The notes below the pieces were generated by a model. It saw only the letters and a list, made by a program, of their open reading frames with translations. It was not told the origin of the DNA and did no database searches. This document shows, piece by piece, positions 25,144-33,641 of a DNA stretch of 64,000 bases (its first letter is position 1; each line of letters begins with the position of its first letter). Position numbers and translations under genes: made by a program. The stretch is from Enterococcus sp. 4G2_DIV0659 (lineage in GTDB: Bacteria > Bacillota > Bacilli > Lactobacillales > Enterococcaceae), in assembly GCF_002140715.2 (NCBI RefSeq), contig NZ_NGLE02000001.1, positions 3,190,001 through 3,254,000 on the forward strand. The letters are read 5' to 3'.

Positions 25144-26619
25144 ATGGGCAAGTTTCAAGAAGAAGCAAAAAAATTGTTAGAGGAGGTTGGAGGCAAAGAG
25201 AATATTGCTGCTGTTTCACATTGTGCAACTCGGATGCGTTTTGTGTTAAATGATCCGAATAAGGCCGATACAGCAGCGATCGAGAAGTTTCCTTCGGTTA
25301 AAGGAACGTTCACTAACGCAGGACAGTTTCAAGTGATTATTGGTAATGAGGTTGCGCAGTTTTACAATGATTTTTCTGCTATTTCAGGAGTTGAAGGTGT
25401 TTCTAAAGATCAAGGGAAAGCTGTTGCAAAACAAAATTTAAATCCTGTTCAACGAGCGATATCGGTTTTAGCAGAAATTTTCACACCGTTGATTCCAGCA
25501 TTGGTTATTGGCGGACTTATTTTAGGATTTCGTAATGTATTAGAGGGAATTCCTTTTGGCTTTTTAGATGGACAAAAAATAGTTGAAGTTTCACAATTTT
25601 GGAGTGGCGTGAATTCATTTTTATGGTTGATAGGGGAAGCGATTTTCCAGTTTTTACCAGTGGGAATTACTTGGAGTATCACTAAAAAAATGGGAACCAC
25701 ACAAATTCTTGGTATTGTCTTGGGAATTACATTAGTATCTCCGCAATTATTAAATGCTTATTCTGTAGCAAGTACTGCTGCCGCTGATATTCAGTTTTGG
25801 GATTTTGGATTCGCACAGGTTAATATGATTGGTTATCAGGCACAAGTAATTCCAGCGATGTTAGCAGGATTTTTACTTGCATACCTAGAAATATTTTTCA
25901 GAAAAATTATACCGCAAGCGGTTTCGATGATTTTTGTTCCTTTATTTGCATTAGTTCCGACAGTTTTAGCTGCACACGTTATTTTAGGTCCAATTGGTTG
26001 GGCTGTAGGTAGCTGGATTTCTGATATTGTTAATGCTGGACTAACATCCTCTGTGAATTGGTTGTTCGGCGCTGTTTTTGGTTTTATGTACGCTCCTTTA
26101 GTCATTACTGGTTTGCATCATATGACGAATGCCATTGATTTACAGCTAATCGCAGATTTTCAGTCAACGAACTTGTGGCCGATGATTGCTTTATCAAATA
26201 TTGCTCAAGGTTCAGCGGTATTGGCAGTGGTATTTATGCATAGAGGGAATAAAGAAGAGGAACAAGTATCTATTCCTGCAATGATTTCATGTTATCTAGG
26301 TGTAACAGAACCAGCAATGTTTGGGATTAATTTAAAATATGTATATCCTTTTGTAGCTGGTATGATTGGCTCTGCATGTGCTGGACTCTTTTCTACATTA
26401 TTTGATGTTAAAGCCATTAGTATTGGCGTAGGTGGTTTACCTGGAATTTTATCAATTGTTCCTAAGTATTACCTAGCCTTTTTCGGAGCAATGTTAATCG
26501 CTGTTGTTGTGCCGTTTATTTTAACGTATATTTTTAGAATGAAAGGTATTTTTAATAAACTTGATCCTGTTGATGAAGTGACAGGGAAATTATTTACAGA
26601 AGAAAATCAAGGATTATAG
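25144..26619 (+). CDS. treP: trehalose-specific PTS EIIBC component
   Basis: Imports and phosphorylates trehalose to trehalose-6-phosphate. The 491-residue protein has an EIIB domain with phospho-Cys C27 in SHCATRMRF, a linker ending NLNPVQRAISVLAEIF, and a ten-helix EIIC domain with HHMTNAIDLQL and GVTEPAMFGINL. Overall similarity is to Bacillus TreP. The ATG at 25144 follows GAGGAG. No EIIA, treA or treR is adjacent, so EIIA and the hydrolase must be supplied from elsewhere. Control by TreR and CcpA is suggested by the upstream sites. Confidence 0.88.
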   Translation: MGKFQEEAKKLLEEVGGKENIAAVSHCATRMRFVLNDPNKADTAAIEKFPSVKGTFTNAGQFQVIIGNEVAQFYNDFSAISGVEGVSKDQGKAVAKQNLNPVQRAISVLAEIFTPLIPALVIGGLILGFRNVLEGIPFGFLDGQKIVEVSQFWSGVNSFLWLIGEAIFQFLPVGITWSITKKMGTTQILGIVLGITLVSPQLLNAYSVASTAAADIQFWDFGFAQVNMIGYQAQVIPAMLAGFLLAYLEIFFRKIIPQAVSMIFVPLFALVPTVLAAHVILGPIGWAVGSWISDIVNAGLTSSVNWLFGAVFGFMYAPLVITGLHHMTNAIDLQLIADFQSTNLWPMIALSNIAQGSAVLAVVFMHRGNKEEEQVSIPAMISCYLGVTEPAMFGINLKYVYPFVAGMIGSACAGLFSTLFDVKAISIGVGGLPGILSIVPKYYLAFFGAMLIAVVVPFILTYIFRMKGIFNKLDPVDEVTGKLFTEENQGL

Positions 26620-26674
26620 AGAGGAATTAGTGCGATTTTTTTAATACTTTATTCTCAATATTCATTTGTCCTAA

Positions 26675-26760
26675 AAGGATGAGAGAGACATAACTCTACA
26701 ATTCATATCTCAGCCACCTGAAAATCGAGTACAGGCTGGAAGTAAAAGCAATTCCTTCTT
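26675..26760. repeat. intergenic modular repeat
   Basis: GAGAGACATAACTCTAC followed by CAGCCACCTGAAAATCGAG and GTAAAAGCAATTCCTT matches, in order, the modules at 34854-34940. No ORF. Confidence 0.65.
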
Positions 26761-26788
26761 TCACAATTTCTTTTTATGTAGAAAAATC

Positions 26789-26824
26789 AGCCACTATTTT
26801 TTATTAAAATAGTTGGCTTTTTTT
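26789..26824 (+). terminator. treP terminator
   Basis: AGCCACTATTTT (26789-26800) pairs with AAAATAGTTGGCT (26806-26818), followed by T7. Confidence 0.85.
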
Positions 26825-26872
26825 GTTCTTTCAGGTAGACTAAATAAGGCTAAAAAAAAGGGAGAATGACAG

Positions 26873-27877
26873 ATGGATATTTATTTAAAAAGTGCAATTT
26901 TACACATTATTGATCGTGAGACTGGAACTCCGGTGTTTTCAGCAAAAGAATTAGATTTAACGACAGAATATATTCGCGTTTATCTAACGAGTAAGATAAC
27001 GAAGCTTTCAACAGCGCAAACCAAAACAGGAATTTTAGCGGAAGAAAGTGCGTTTGTTGATAAGATGCGGGGGATTCCCAATGATTTTATTCAAAAAAGT
27101 CAGCAACTTGCTCAACATTGGTATGATGTTTATTCAGGTAGTGAGGATGCTCCAAGTGCAGATGTACTTTTTATTTTATATGAATTAGATACAGTGATGC
27201 ATTTAGCAATGATTAAATTGAACTATAAAGAGAGCTACACGCATTATGTGGATTATGAAGATGAAGCGGTTTACAACAAGCTGATTATTAACAGAGCAAT
27301 ATTGCCATCAAAATCGCAAAAACCAGATGAGGGAATGACGGTTAATCTTGATTCGTTAGCCTATGAATTATTAGAAAAACGATATGAATTTTCAGGTGAG
27401 AAAGTTTGGTATTTTTCAGAAAAAGTGATTGAATCTCAGCCTGCACCTTCTATTGAAGAAAATATGAAAGAAATCAAAAAAGCCGTAAAGCGAATTGGTA
27501 AAAAATTTAATGAAGATGAATTTGAGTTAATCGCATCTGTAAAAGAAGCTGTTTATGAAAGTATCGAAGAAACCGGTACTATTGATAATGAACAAGTAGC
27601 TGAGCTTGTATTTAAGGAAAACATCTCTGCAAGAATGGCCTATCAAGATGAAGTGAATGAATCAAAATTTGTTGACAAAACGCCACCTGTGAGAGAAGCT
27701 AGAGAAATCTCAGAAAAAAAGTTTGGAAAACAAAAGTTAAAAATGAGTAATGGAATCGAATTAATTGTACCAATAGATGTGTATAGGAACGGTGACTTGA
27801 TTGAATTTGTTAATAATCCAGATGGAACAGTGTCTATCGTTTTAAAAAATATCGAAAAAATCAGTAATCAGTTATAA
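26873..27877 (+). CDS. nucleoid-associated protein (NdpA/YejK family)
   Basis: Protein of 334 residues resembling the 37-kDa nucleoid-associated family (PF04245). It begins with the family-type MDIYLKSAILHIIDRETG and contains ISARMAYQDEVNESKFVDKTPP and a KMSNGIELIVPIDVY C-terminal strand region. It should bind DNA or nucleoid in the cytoplasm; its function in Firmicutes is not established. AAAGGGAG precedes the ATG at 26873. Confidence 0.82.
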   Translation: MDIYLKSAILHIIDRETGTPVFSAKELDLTTEYIRVYLTSKITKLSTAQTKTGILAEESAFVDKMRGIPNDFIQKSQQLAQHWYDVYSGSEDAPSADVLFILYELDTVMHLAMIKLNYKESYTHYVDYEDEAVYNKLIINRAILPSKSQKPDEGMTVNLDSLAYELLEKRYEFSGEKVWYFSEKVIESQPAPSIEENMKEIKKAVKRIGKKFNEDEFELIASVKEAVYESIEETGTIDNEQVAELVFKENISARMAYQDEVNESKFVDKTPPVREAREISEKKFGKQKLKMSNGIELIVPIDVYRNGDLIEFVNNPDGTVSIVLKNIEKISNQL

Positions 27878-27885
27878 AAATGTAT

Positions 27886-27936
27886 AAGCACTACCTCCTC
27901 GTTGTCTAATAAAGAAAAGCGAAGGGGGCAGTGCTT
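27886..27936. terminator. bidirectional terminator
   Basis: AAGCACTACCTCCTCG (27886-27901) pairs, with some G-U, with CGAAGGGGGCAGTGCTT ending at 27936. It separates two convergent genes. Confidence 0.7.
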
Positions 27937-27938
27937 GA

Positions 27939-28295
27939 TTAATTTTCCAGTTGTTCGAGTGCTTTTTTGGGGACGTCTTTTTCTGATACTTCTTCCCAAC
28001 TAATGACCCCTTTACGAGGATTTACTTTTAATTTTAAATAGGCGTTAATGCGTAAAGGTTGATCTCTGATTTCTCTCAATTTTTGAACGGTTTTTTCCCC
28101 GCTACCATTAAAGGCCTTTTGTGTGTAATTGTATTCGGTATATTTTTCCCCATTTGAAAATTTTCCGCTTTTAACTTCTCCAGGTGTTTCGATCTGAGTA
28201 TAATACGCTCTTCCGCCAAAATAATAATCATAGCCAAACCAAGAGATCCCAACTAAAAGTACAAATGGTAGGAAAAAAAATAATAGTTTTTTCAA
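27939..28295 (-). CDS. YxeA-family protein
   Basis: Protein of 118 residues with an N-terminal signal or anchor helix (KKLLFFFLPFVLLVGISWFGY) and an exported beta-rich domain containing YYTQI and NYTQKAFNGSGEKTVQKLRE. This is the YxeA/DUF1093 family of small secreted proteins of unknown function. The TTG at 28295 has AAGAGG eight bases upstream, whereas the GTG at 28304 overlaps that site, so the TTG is preferred. Confidence 0.8.
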   Translation of the reverse strand: MKKLLFFFLPFVLLVGISWFGYDYYFGGRAYYTQIETPGEVKSGKFSNGEKYTEYNYTQKAFNGSGEKTVQKLREIRDQPLRINAYLKLKVNPRKGVISWEEVSEKDVPKKALEQLEN

Positions 28296-28477
28296 GTTTT
28301 TCACCTCTTGGTTACAGTATGACTTTTTTTTGTTGAAAGTGCCATTGAATTGGCTTAAATTAATGTGACAATTTTGTTAGCAGATCATCAAATTGTTTCA
28401 TTATTTAGTCAAGATATAGTTATACTTTTTTTAGAATCTCATGATACAATAAAGAAAATGAAAGGAAGGGATGAAAC

Positions 28478-29182
28478 ATGATGCCGTTTTATGGTATTTT
28501 TGATCCAACATATTTTTTGGTGATTATTGGACTGCTTATTTCGATGGCAGCTTCTGCTTACGTAAATAGTACCTTTAAAAAATATGATAAAGTACAAAGT
28601 AGAAATAATGTGACTGGCACAAAAGCTGCACAGTACATTTTAGAAAAAGAACATATTAATAATGTCGGTGTTCAACAAATTTCAGGGGATTTGACAGATA
28701 ACTATAATTCCGGTAATAAAATATTGAGTTTGTCAGAGGCAACAGCTCAATCGACTTCAGTTGCGGCTATAGGTGTGGCTGCACACGAATGTGGGCATGC
28801 TGTACAAGATCATACAGGTTATAGCCCCTTAAAAATTCGAGCTGCGATTGTGCCAGTAGCGAATATTGGTTCAACAATCTCATTTCCGCTTATTTTAGTA
28901 GGAGTTTTGCTTAGCTGGAATCAGACATTGATTAATATTGGTATTATTGCTTTTTCTTTAGCATTACTTTTCCAATTAGTGACGTTACCCGTTGAGTTTA
29001 ATGCTTCGCGTAGAGCGTTGAAAATTTTGTCAGAAGGCAGTATTTTAACTGAAGAAGAAGTGCCAATGGCTAGGAAAGTTTTGTTTGCTGCGGCATTGAC
29101 CTATGTGGCAGCTGCGTTGGCTACCTTTTTACAATTACTGCGTCTAATTATATTGTTTGGTGGGAATAATCGTAGAGATTAA
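28478..29182 (+). CDS. YugP-type zinc metallopeptidase (Zn_peptidase_2)
   Basis: Membrane-bound metalloprotease of 234 residues. The HECGH motif is at 103-107 in AAHECGHAVQDHTGYSPLKIR. Membrane helices lie at about 10-28, 122-145, 148-172 and 200-225, with the third-ligand region PVEFNASRRA following. It matches the YugP family. GAAAGGAAGGG precedes the ATG pair at 28478. The substrate is unknown. Confidence 0.88.
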   Translation: MMPFYGIFDPTYFLVIIGLLISMAASAYVNSTFKKYDKVQSRNNVTGTKAAQYILEKEHINNVGVQQISGDLTDNYNSGNKILSLSEATAQSTSVAAIGVAAHECGHAVQDHTGYSPLKIRAAIVPVANIGSTISFPLILVGVLLSWNQTLINIGIIAFSLALLFQLVTLPVEFNASRRALKILSEGSILTEEEVPMARKVLFAAALTYVAAALATFLQLLRLIILFGGNNRRD

Positions 29183-29263
29183 ACAAAGGATGCTTTTGTT
29201 TTATTACCCCTATTTTTAAGAGTGTGTTATCATTATAATAGATAATGTGAGGGAGCTGATAAA

Positions 29264-29599
29264 ATGAAAACTTCAACAAAAATTGGTCTGGGTTTAAGTG
29301 TTGCTGCAATTGCTAGTGTTTCTGTAGCAGTGATTGCATCAGAGAAAATTGTGAAAAAAGTTTATCATGTATCAAATCGTTTTAAAGCGAAGAAATTTGT
29401 GAACGATACATTTGGCGGCAATGAAAAACTTTTAGGAATTGTAGATGATTTATCTGACGATGAATTAGATTCTATGATGAATGTATTGGGCAAGGTCAAA
29501 GAAGGTAGAAATAAAATTTCTGCTTATGGCGAGTCGCTAAAAGATAATACAGAAAATATAAAAGATCGTCTTGTCCGTTTTGTCGAAGAAATGATTTAA
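29264..29599 (+). CDS. hypothetical protein with N-terminal membrane anchor
   Basis: Protein of 111 residues with a helix at 8-26 and a basic stretch (KIVKKVYHVSNRFKAKKFV). An acidic/helical C-terminal part follows (LLGIVDDLSDDELDSMMNVL). It resembles the size of YtxH-like stress proteins, but I cannot assign a family. GAGGGAG precedes the ATG at 29264. Confidence 0.75.
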   Translation: MKTSTKIGLGLSVAAIASVSVAVIASEKIVKKVYHVSNRFKAKKFVNDTFGGNEKLLGIVDDLSDDELDSMMNVLGKVKEGRNKISAYGESLKDNTENIKDRLVRFVEEMI

Positions 29600-29649
29600 T
29601 TACAAATTGAAGTTTAAGAGGACGAAAAAACATTTAACGCTTAGAGAAA

Positions 29650-29702
29650 AGTCGGAATCCACGAAAATTGCTTCAAAAATTTTTGTGAATCCCGATTTTT
29701 TT
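29650..29702. terminator. long terminator hairpin
   Basis: An arm from 29650 (GTCGGAATCCACGAAAATT) pairs, with four mismatches or G-U pairs, with the arm ending near 29695, followed by T7. The ACGAAAATT words recur in the repeat at 31500-31545. Confidence 0.7.
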
Positions 29703-30558
29703 ATTTTGTAATCAGTAAGTAACAAAAAACGAGGTCATCCATTTTTTTTAACGAAAGCCCTGTCTGTTCATAGAATTTTTCAACACGGTAGTGGAGTGTA
29801 TTTCTGTGCATGTATAAATCTTTCGCTGCGGAACTAATATTCCCTTGATTACGCCATAAAGAAAAAATAATCTGCTGCAGTTCACTTGTTAAAGTCAGTT
29901 GATTACGGAAGCTTTGAACGATTTGACTTTGCTCCATGGCTTTTTTTGTAAAATAATGAAGGGCAACATCAGTTAATGAAAAGGTGTTTTTTCCTTTCAA
30001 TATAGCTGATTCTTCAGCAAAAATTTGTTGTTCTTCTTGAAAGACTTCAAAAAAAGAAGGATGATTTGTATAAAAATTACCGATAAACACAGTTGTTGAG
30101 GTATCGAAATCAGCGTCAAGCGTTAAAAAAATACTTTGCAATTCGTCATTCGTATAATAACCAGGTGCATATTTTTCGACAATGATTCCCTGGTTGTCTG
30201 TCGTGAAAAAGAAATCGACTTGGTGTTCAAAGATATCTTTAATACTATTTTCCCATTCGACTTGTAGAAAGTCTTTTGTTTTTTTTAGTTTAAATTGTAA
30301 AATACGGAATGTTCCTTTTCGCTCAACGATGATTTGCTCAAAAAGATACCCATACCAAGGATGTTTGGCTGAGTCGACCGTACGTAGTTTGGAAGGGAAT
30401 AATTTTTTTAATAAACGAATTTCTGATGCTTTAAGTAATTCTTTTGGAATAATAAAGTATTGATCGCCAACTAATAGTGAAAGATCATTAGTAGTAGTTG
30501 GTTTGTGTTTTTTGATTTTGCCACTAGGATATAATTCAACTAATTCTTCAATAGTCAT
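29701..30558 (-). CDS. PucR/CdaR-type helix-turn-helix regulator
   Basis: Regulator of 285 residues. The C-terminal HTH (NISSAAKDLYMHRNTLHYRVEKFYEQTGLSL) is the PucR/CdaR-type DNA-binding domain. The N-terminal ~200 residues are an unassigned sensor domain. The ATG at 30558 has GAGG seven bases upstream; the GTG at 30564 overlaps the site. It is divergent from tadA. Its effector and targets are unknown. Confidence 0.8.
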   Translation of the reverse strand: MTIEELVELYPSGKIKKHKPTTTNDLSLLVGDQYFIIPKELLKASEIRLLKKLFPSKLRTVDSAKHPWYGYLFEQIIVERKGTFRILQFKLKKTKDFLQVEWENSIKDIFEHQVDFFFTTDNQGIIVEKYAPGYYTNDELQSIFLTLDADFDTSTTVFIGNFYTNHPSFFEVFQEEQQIFAEESAILKGKNTFSLTDVALHYFTKKAMEQSQIVQSFRNQLTLTSELQQIIFSLWRNQGNISSAAKDLYMHRNTLHYRVEKFYEQTGLSLKKMDDLVFCYLLITK

Positions 30559-30637
30559 AGACACACCTCACGGATTTATTGTACCATGAATAGGATAAAA
30601 AAGTTTACTGATTACTAAATTGAAAGGCGGTAATAAT

Positions 30638-31150
30638 TTGAGTGAAAAAACGTCCAACTTAACGATAGAAGAAAAAGAAACGTTCATGCAAGAAGCAATC
30701 AAAGAAGCAAAAAAAGCAGAAGGGATTCAAGAGGTTCCAATTGGTGCCGTTGTTGTGTTAGATGGAAAAATTATTGGGAGAGGACATAATCTTAGAGAAG
30801 ACAGTCAAGATGCAACTGCACATGCAGAAATGTTCGCAATCAAACAAGCGTGTCAATCGTTGCATAATTGGCGTTTAGAGAGAGCACAATTATTTGTAAC
30901 GTTAGAACCTTGTCCGATGTGTAGTGGGGCGATGTTGTTATCAAGGGTGGACGAAGTTTATTATGGCGCTAAAGATCCTAAAGGAGGCACAGCGGGAACG
31001 TTGATGAATTTACTTGATGATAACCGATTTAACCATGTAGCATACGTAGAGTCTGGCATTTTAGAAAAGGAATGTGGAGAATTATTGTCTAATTTTTTTA
31101 GATTATTACGTGAAAAAAAGAAACTTTTAAAAAATCAAAATAAGGACTAG
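30638..31150 (+). CDS. tadA: tRNA-specific adenosine deaminase TadA
   Basis: Converts A34 to inosine in tRNA-Arg(ACG). The zinc site is H62-A-E64 plus C92 and C95 in PCPMCSGAM, giving an intact cytidine-deaminase fold. The start is TTG at 30638, with AAAGGCGG seven bases upstream; the earlier TTG at 30620 lies before that site. The 170-residue length fits. The SRP RNA gene follows 30 bp later. Confidence 0.95.
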   Translation: MSEKTSNLTIEEKETFMQEAIKEAKKAEGIQEVPIGAVVVLDGKIIGRGHNLREDSQDATAHAEMFAIKQACQSLHNWRLERAQLFVTLEPCPMCSGAMLLSRVDEVYYGAKDPKGGTAGTLMNLLDDNRFNHVAYVESGILEKECGELLSNFFRLLREKKKLLKNQNKD

Positions 31151-31170
31151 CCAAGCGCTCAAAAATGCGG

Positions 31171-31312
31171 TATACTAAATCTTGCCGAAAGGCTAGGACA
31201 ATGGTGGGCTTGCGAAGCGTGTCAGATCCGGAAGGAAGCAGCACTAAGTGAGTGCCGCCATGTGTCTGAATAAAATAGCTTAACAACGGACTTTTAGGTC
31301 TGTTTTTTTTGC
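31171..31312 (+). ncRNA. ffs: signal recognition particle RNA, small bacterial type
   Basis: The domain IV core GTGTCAGATCCGGAAGGAAG and CAGCACTAAGTG (31220-31251) is the universal SRP RNA hairpin with the GGAA tetraloop. Flanking arms GGACAATGG (31196-31204) and CCATGTGTCT (31258-31267) pair. The mature RNA is about 31184-31280, without the Alu domain. TATACT (31171-31176) is a -10 just upstream, and GGAC/GGTCTG with a T8 run (31287-31312) terminates it. dnaX, a frequent neighbour in Firmicutes, does not follow. Confidence 0.92.
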
Positions 31313-31327
31313 TTAAAAAAGTGTAAG

Positions 31328-31354
31328 TACTATATCCTTTAAAGGATAATAGTA
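31328..31354. promoter_or_regulatory. 27-nt near-perfect palindrome
   Basis: ATCCTTTAAAGGAT (31334-31347) is a perfect 14-bp palindrome, extended by TACTAT and ATAGTA with one bulged A. There is no T tract in line with a terminator and no adjacent promoter for a gene. Role unknown. Confidence 0.35.
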
Positions 31355-31427
31355 TTCATCTTATCCACATACATTATTCTGAATTCTGACGCTCGATTAG
31401 TAAGTTTTTTAGTTATAATATAAGAGT

Positions 31428-31590
31428 GCGGGACATAATTCTAAAAGTTATAGCTCAGATTCCTAAAAAGCAAACAAAGGGCAGAAGGAACCCTTTCGGA
31501 AATAAGCTGAAATTCACAAAAATTTGAAGAACCATTTTCGTGAATTCCTTCTTATCTCTCGGGGCTAAACGCTTCTGTTCCGATCTTTTT
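31428..31590. repeat. intergenic modular repeat
   Basis: Begins GCGGGACATAATTCTA, continues with CGGAAATAAGCTG (also at 52597-52609) and an ATTCACAAAAATT/ATTTTCGTGAAT hairpin similar to that at 29650. No ORF. It fills the gap between the SRP RNA and the lipoprotein gene. Confidence 0.6.
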
Positions 31591-31600
31591 GTTTAATAGA

Positions 31601-31933
31601 TTACGCTTTATCATAAGAGATAATGAACGAGCCAAGTGCACTTTCAACTTTTTTGATTTTCACCACTAATTCATCTCCCTTTTTTACTTTAGGATTATCA
31701 GAAGAAATGAAATTAAGGTGTTCTCCAGCTTGGATAGTATAGCCTAATGGACCGTTTGGAACATACTCCAATACTTTAATTTTCACCGTTTTACCTTCTA
31801 AATCATCGCCAGCATTCAAAGCTTTTTCTGCTTGAGCTTCAGTGTAGTCTGGTTCAGCTTCTTTTTTTGAACCGCAACCTACCAATACAACAACTAAAAG
31901 CAATGCAACTAAAATAGTTTTTAACTCTTTCAA
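31601..31933 (-). CDS. small lipoprotein
   Basis: Exported lipoprotein of 110 residues. The N-terminal signal ends in the lipobox LVGC with Cys at 20, followed by a charged linker. A compact beta-rich domain then begins with LEGKTVKIKVLEYVPNGPLGY. The start is TTG at 31933 after GGGGAG. An extended -10 TGTTATAAT lies on the minus strand at 31975-31983. No function known. Confidence 0.82.
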   Translation of the reverse strand: MKELKTILVALLLVVVLVGCGSKKEAEPDYTEAQAEKALNAGDDLEGKTVKIKVLEYVPNGPLGYTIQAGEHLNFISSDNPKVKKGDELVVKIKKVESALGSFIISYDKA

Positions 31934-32083
31934 AATAACTCCCCATTCCTAAATACGTTAATTGTAACACTATGATTATAACATTATGTGCATGAGTTTT
32001 CTACGACGTGATAATTACAGGATGCGTCTGAACGGGTCTTGTTGGTATGGTGATCTATCCTTATTTGTCCGTATTTTTTTCAA

Positions 32084-32638
32084 TTACTTTAAGTTAATTA
32101 TTTTCTCGCCTAGTTTTTTTCCTGTCATACCTTGTGTTGCTGTGAGTTTGATTGGTGTAGTAGTATCATCCAAATCATAGGTGATAACAGCTTTTGCCGT
32201 GCTATTTGTTTTTATATTGTCTGCTTTTTGACTAGTAAATGGGGCGAATTTGTCATCTTGTGGAATTAATCCAACAAGTAATTTAGTGCGTTTATTTTCA
32301 CTTTCTTGGGTTAGTTCGATACTAGACATCCAAACTGTCTGAGCAGAAAGTTTCTTTTTACTATGATTTTTTACTTCATAAATAATAGCTAGTTGGGGTT
32401 TTTCTCTTAGTAAGCTTTTATTAGCAGGTAAAACTTCAATTGACAATAGTTTTAGTGTAGCGGTATTGATTTTTAAGGTATCATTTTTAAAATAAACAGT
32501 CCTTTGTTTTTTTGAATTTGGAGGAGTAACAGTTGTGTGAGAGTCTTTTTTTTCAGTATTGATTTTGTTATCGGCACTGCAAGCAGTTAACGATAAACTA
32601 AAGATAGAAAAGATCACTAAGCTTAGTAATTTGTTCAT
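32084..32638 (-). CDS. DUF5067-type lipoprotein
   Basis: Protein of 184 residues with a lipobox LTAC (Cys20) and a Lys/Thr-rich linker. An immunoglobulin-like DUF5067 domain follows (VYFKNDTLKINTATLKLLSIEV, then QLAIIYEVKNHSKKKLSAQ and AVITYDLDDTTTPIKL). Such proteins are surface-exposed in lactic acid bacteria and have unknown roles. The ATG at 32638 follows AGAGAGGA. Confidence 0.82.
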   Translation of the reverse strand: MNKLLSLVIFSIFSLSLTACSADNKINTEKKDSHTTVTPPNSKKQRTVYFKNDTLKINTATLKLLSIEVLPANKSLLREKPQLAIIYEVKNHSKKKLSAQTVWMSSIELTQESENKRTKLLVGLIPQDDKFAPFTSQKADNIKTNSTAKAVITYDLDDTTTPIKLTATQGMTGKKLGEKIINLK

Positions 32639-32789
32639 TATTTGTCCTCTCTTTTAGTCGAATAGGGGTATAACCTATTATATAATAAACGTACTTTTAA
32701 TGTCGCAAAACATTCAGTGATGACTAAAGGTTTAGAAGAGAGTGATAAAAGAACTCCGCTAGAAATAAAATGCCTATCCTCATGTTCCT

Positions 32790-32821
32790 AACGGAATCTA
32801 ATTTTTTCTCTCCGTTTTTTT
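32790..32821 (+). terminator. plus-strand terminator without an upstream plus-strand gene
   Basis: AACGGA (32790-32795) pairs with TCCGTT (32811-32816), followed by T-rich sequence. Only minus-strand genes flank it. It could end an unannotated plus-strand RNA starting near a TATAAT at about 32680. Confidence 0.35.
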
Positions 32822-32840
32822 AATGCTGTTATTTTAACGG

Positions 32841-33641
32841 TTAAAAACTACGACCACCGCCACCAAATGTTCCACCCCCAGTTGAATGAGTGCTGCTTCC
32901 ACCACCAGAACCGCCGCCAGAATTATTTTTGGGGATGCGACGAGTAGTAATAAATGAATGCATCAATGTATCGCTTCGTTTCGTCAAATTAAGGTGAGAC
33001 TTTTCTCTAAATGGGTATTTGTATGTTCCAAATTTTAATTGGTATTTAGAGATGCTTGCTACAAAAAAGAGTCCGCTTAACAGGATTGCGACGATCAAGG
33101 CAATCATAATTTCAGTTTTTGTCAGTGATTTATAGCGTGTGATTTTTCCTGTTTCACTATCTATTCGATAATGACCACCAGGAACACCTTGCTCAAAATA
33201 GTGGGCTGTATTTTTCAAAAAACTTTTTGCTGCTTGAAAATAATGACCACTTTCCATACTTGCAGAGAGTTCATCCAATGTTTGATTAATTCTTTTGTCA
33301 TCCATATAGTCGATCATATTGCCGGAAGTAGAGATGATAAATTTTCTTTTGTTCATATCAATATAAAACGTGATACCGTTTTGATCTTTACCAATTCGAT
33401 CTAACAGATAGTAATCCGCAAATCGTTTTGGATCCATATCATTATCAGTATTAGTAACAATAAAAACACGTGCTTTTGATTTTGTTTCGAAAGGAGTAAT
33501 CATTTGTTTTAATTCTATCGTTTCTTCTGGTGTAAAAAGTGACGCTTGATCATCGATTGAGTCACTTGCTGCTTGAACGGACATAGAGAAGCTGAAGAGT
33601 AAGCATACTAACGATAGGAGTGTAAAAATAAGTTTTTTCAT
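32841..33641 (-). CDS. TPM-domain membrane protein (YdjH-like)
   Basis: Protein of 266 residues with a signal peptide (cleavage near VQA-AS), a TPM/DUF477 domain (about 28-150), and one membrane helix (about 178-198). A Gly/Ser-rich tail ends FGGGGRSF. Bacillus YdjH has the same order. The ATG at 33641 overlaps the stop of the upstream zinc-ribbon gene by 4 bp, so they are coupled. In Bacillus, YdjH with YdjG recruits PspA and YdjI to stressed membranes. Confidence 0.85.
   Translation of the reverse strand: MKKLIFTLLSLVCLLFSFSMSVQAASDSIDDQASLFTPEETIELKQMITPFETKSKARVFIVTNTDNDMDPKRFADYYLLDRIGKDQNGITFYIDMNKRKFIISTSGNMIDYMDDKRINQTLDELSASMESGHYFQAAKSFLKNTAHYFEQGVPGGHYRIDSETGKITRYKSLTKTEIMIALIVAILLSGLFFVASISKYQLKFGTYKYPFREKSHLNLTKRSDTLMHSFITTRRIPKNNSGGGSGGGSSTHSTGGGTFGGGGRSF

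Noticed and set aside
31098..31286. Minus-strand ORF across the SRP RNA
   Set aside because: The region is the structured SRP RNA; the frame is incidental.
31986..32180. 64-residue plus-strand ORF at the end of the DUF5067 lipoprotein gene
   Set aside because: Overlaps that gene and lacks a ribosome site and family resemblance.
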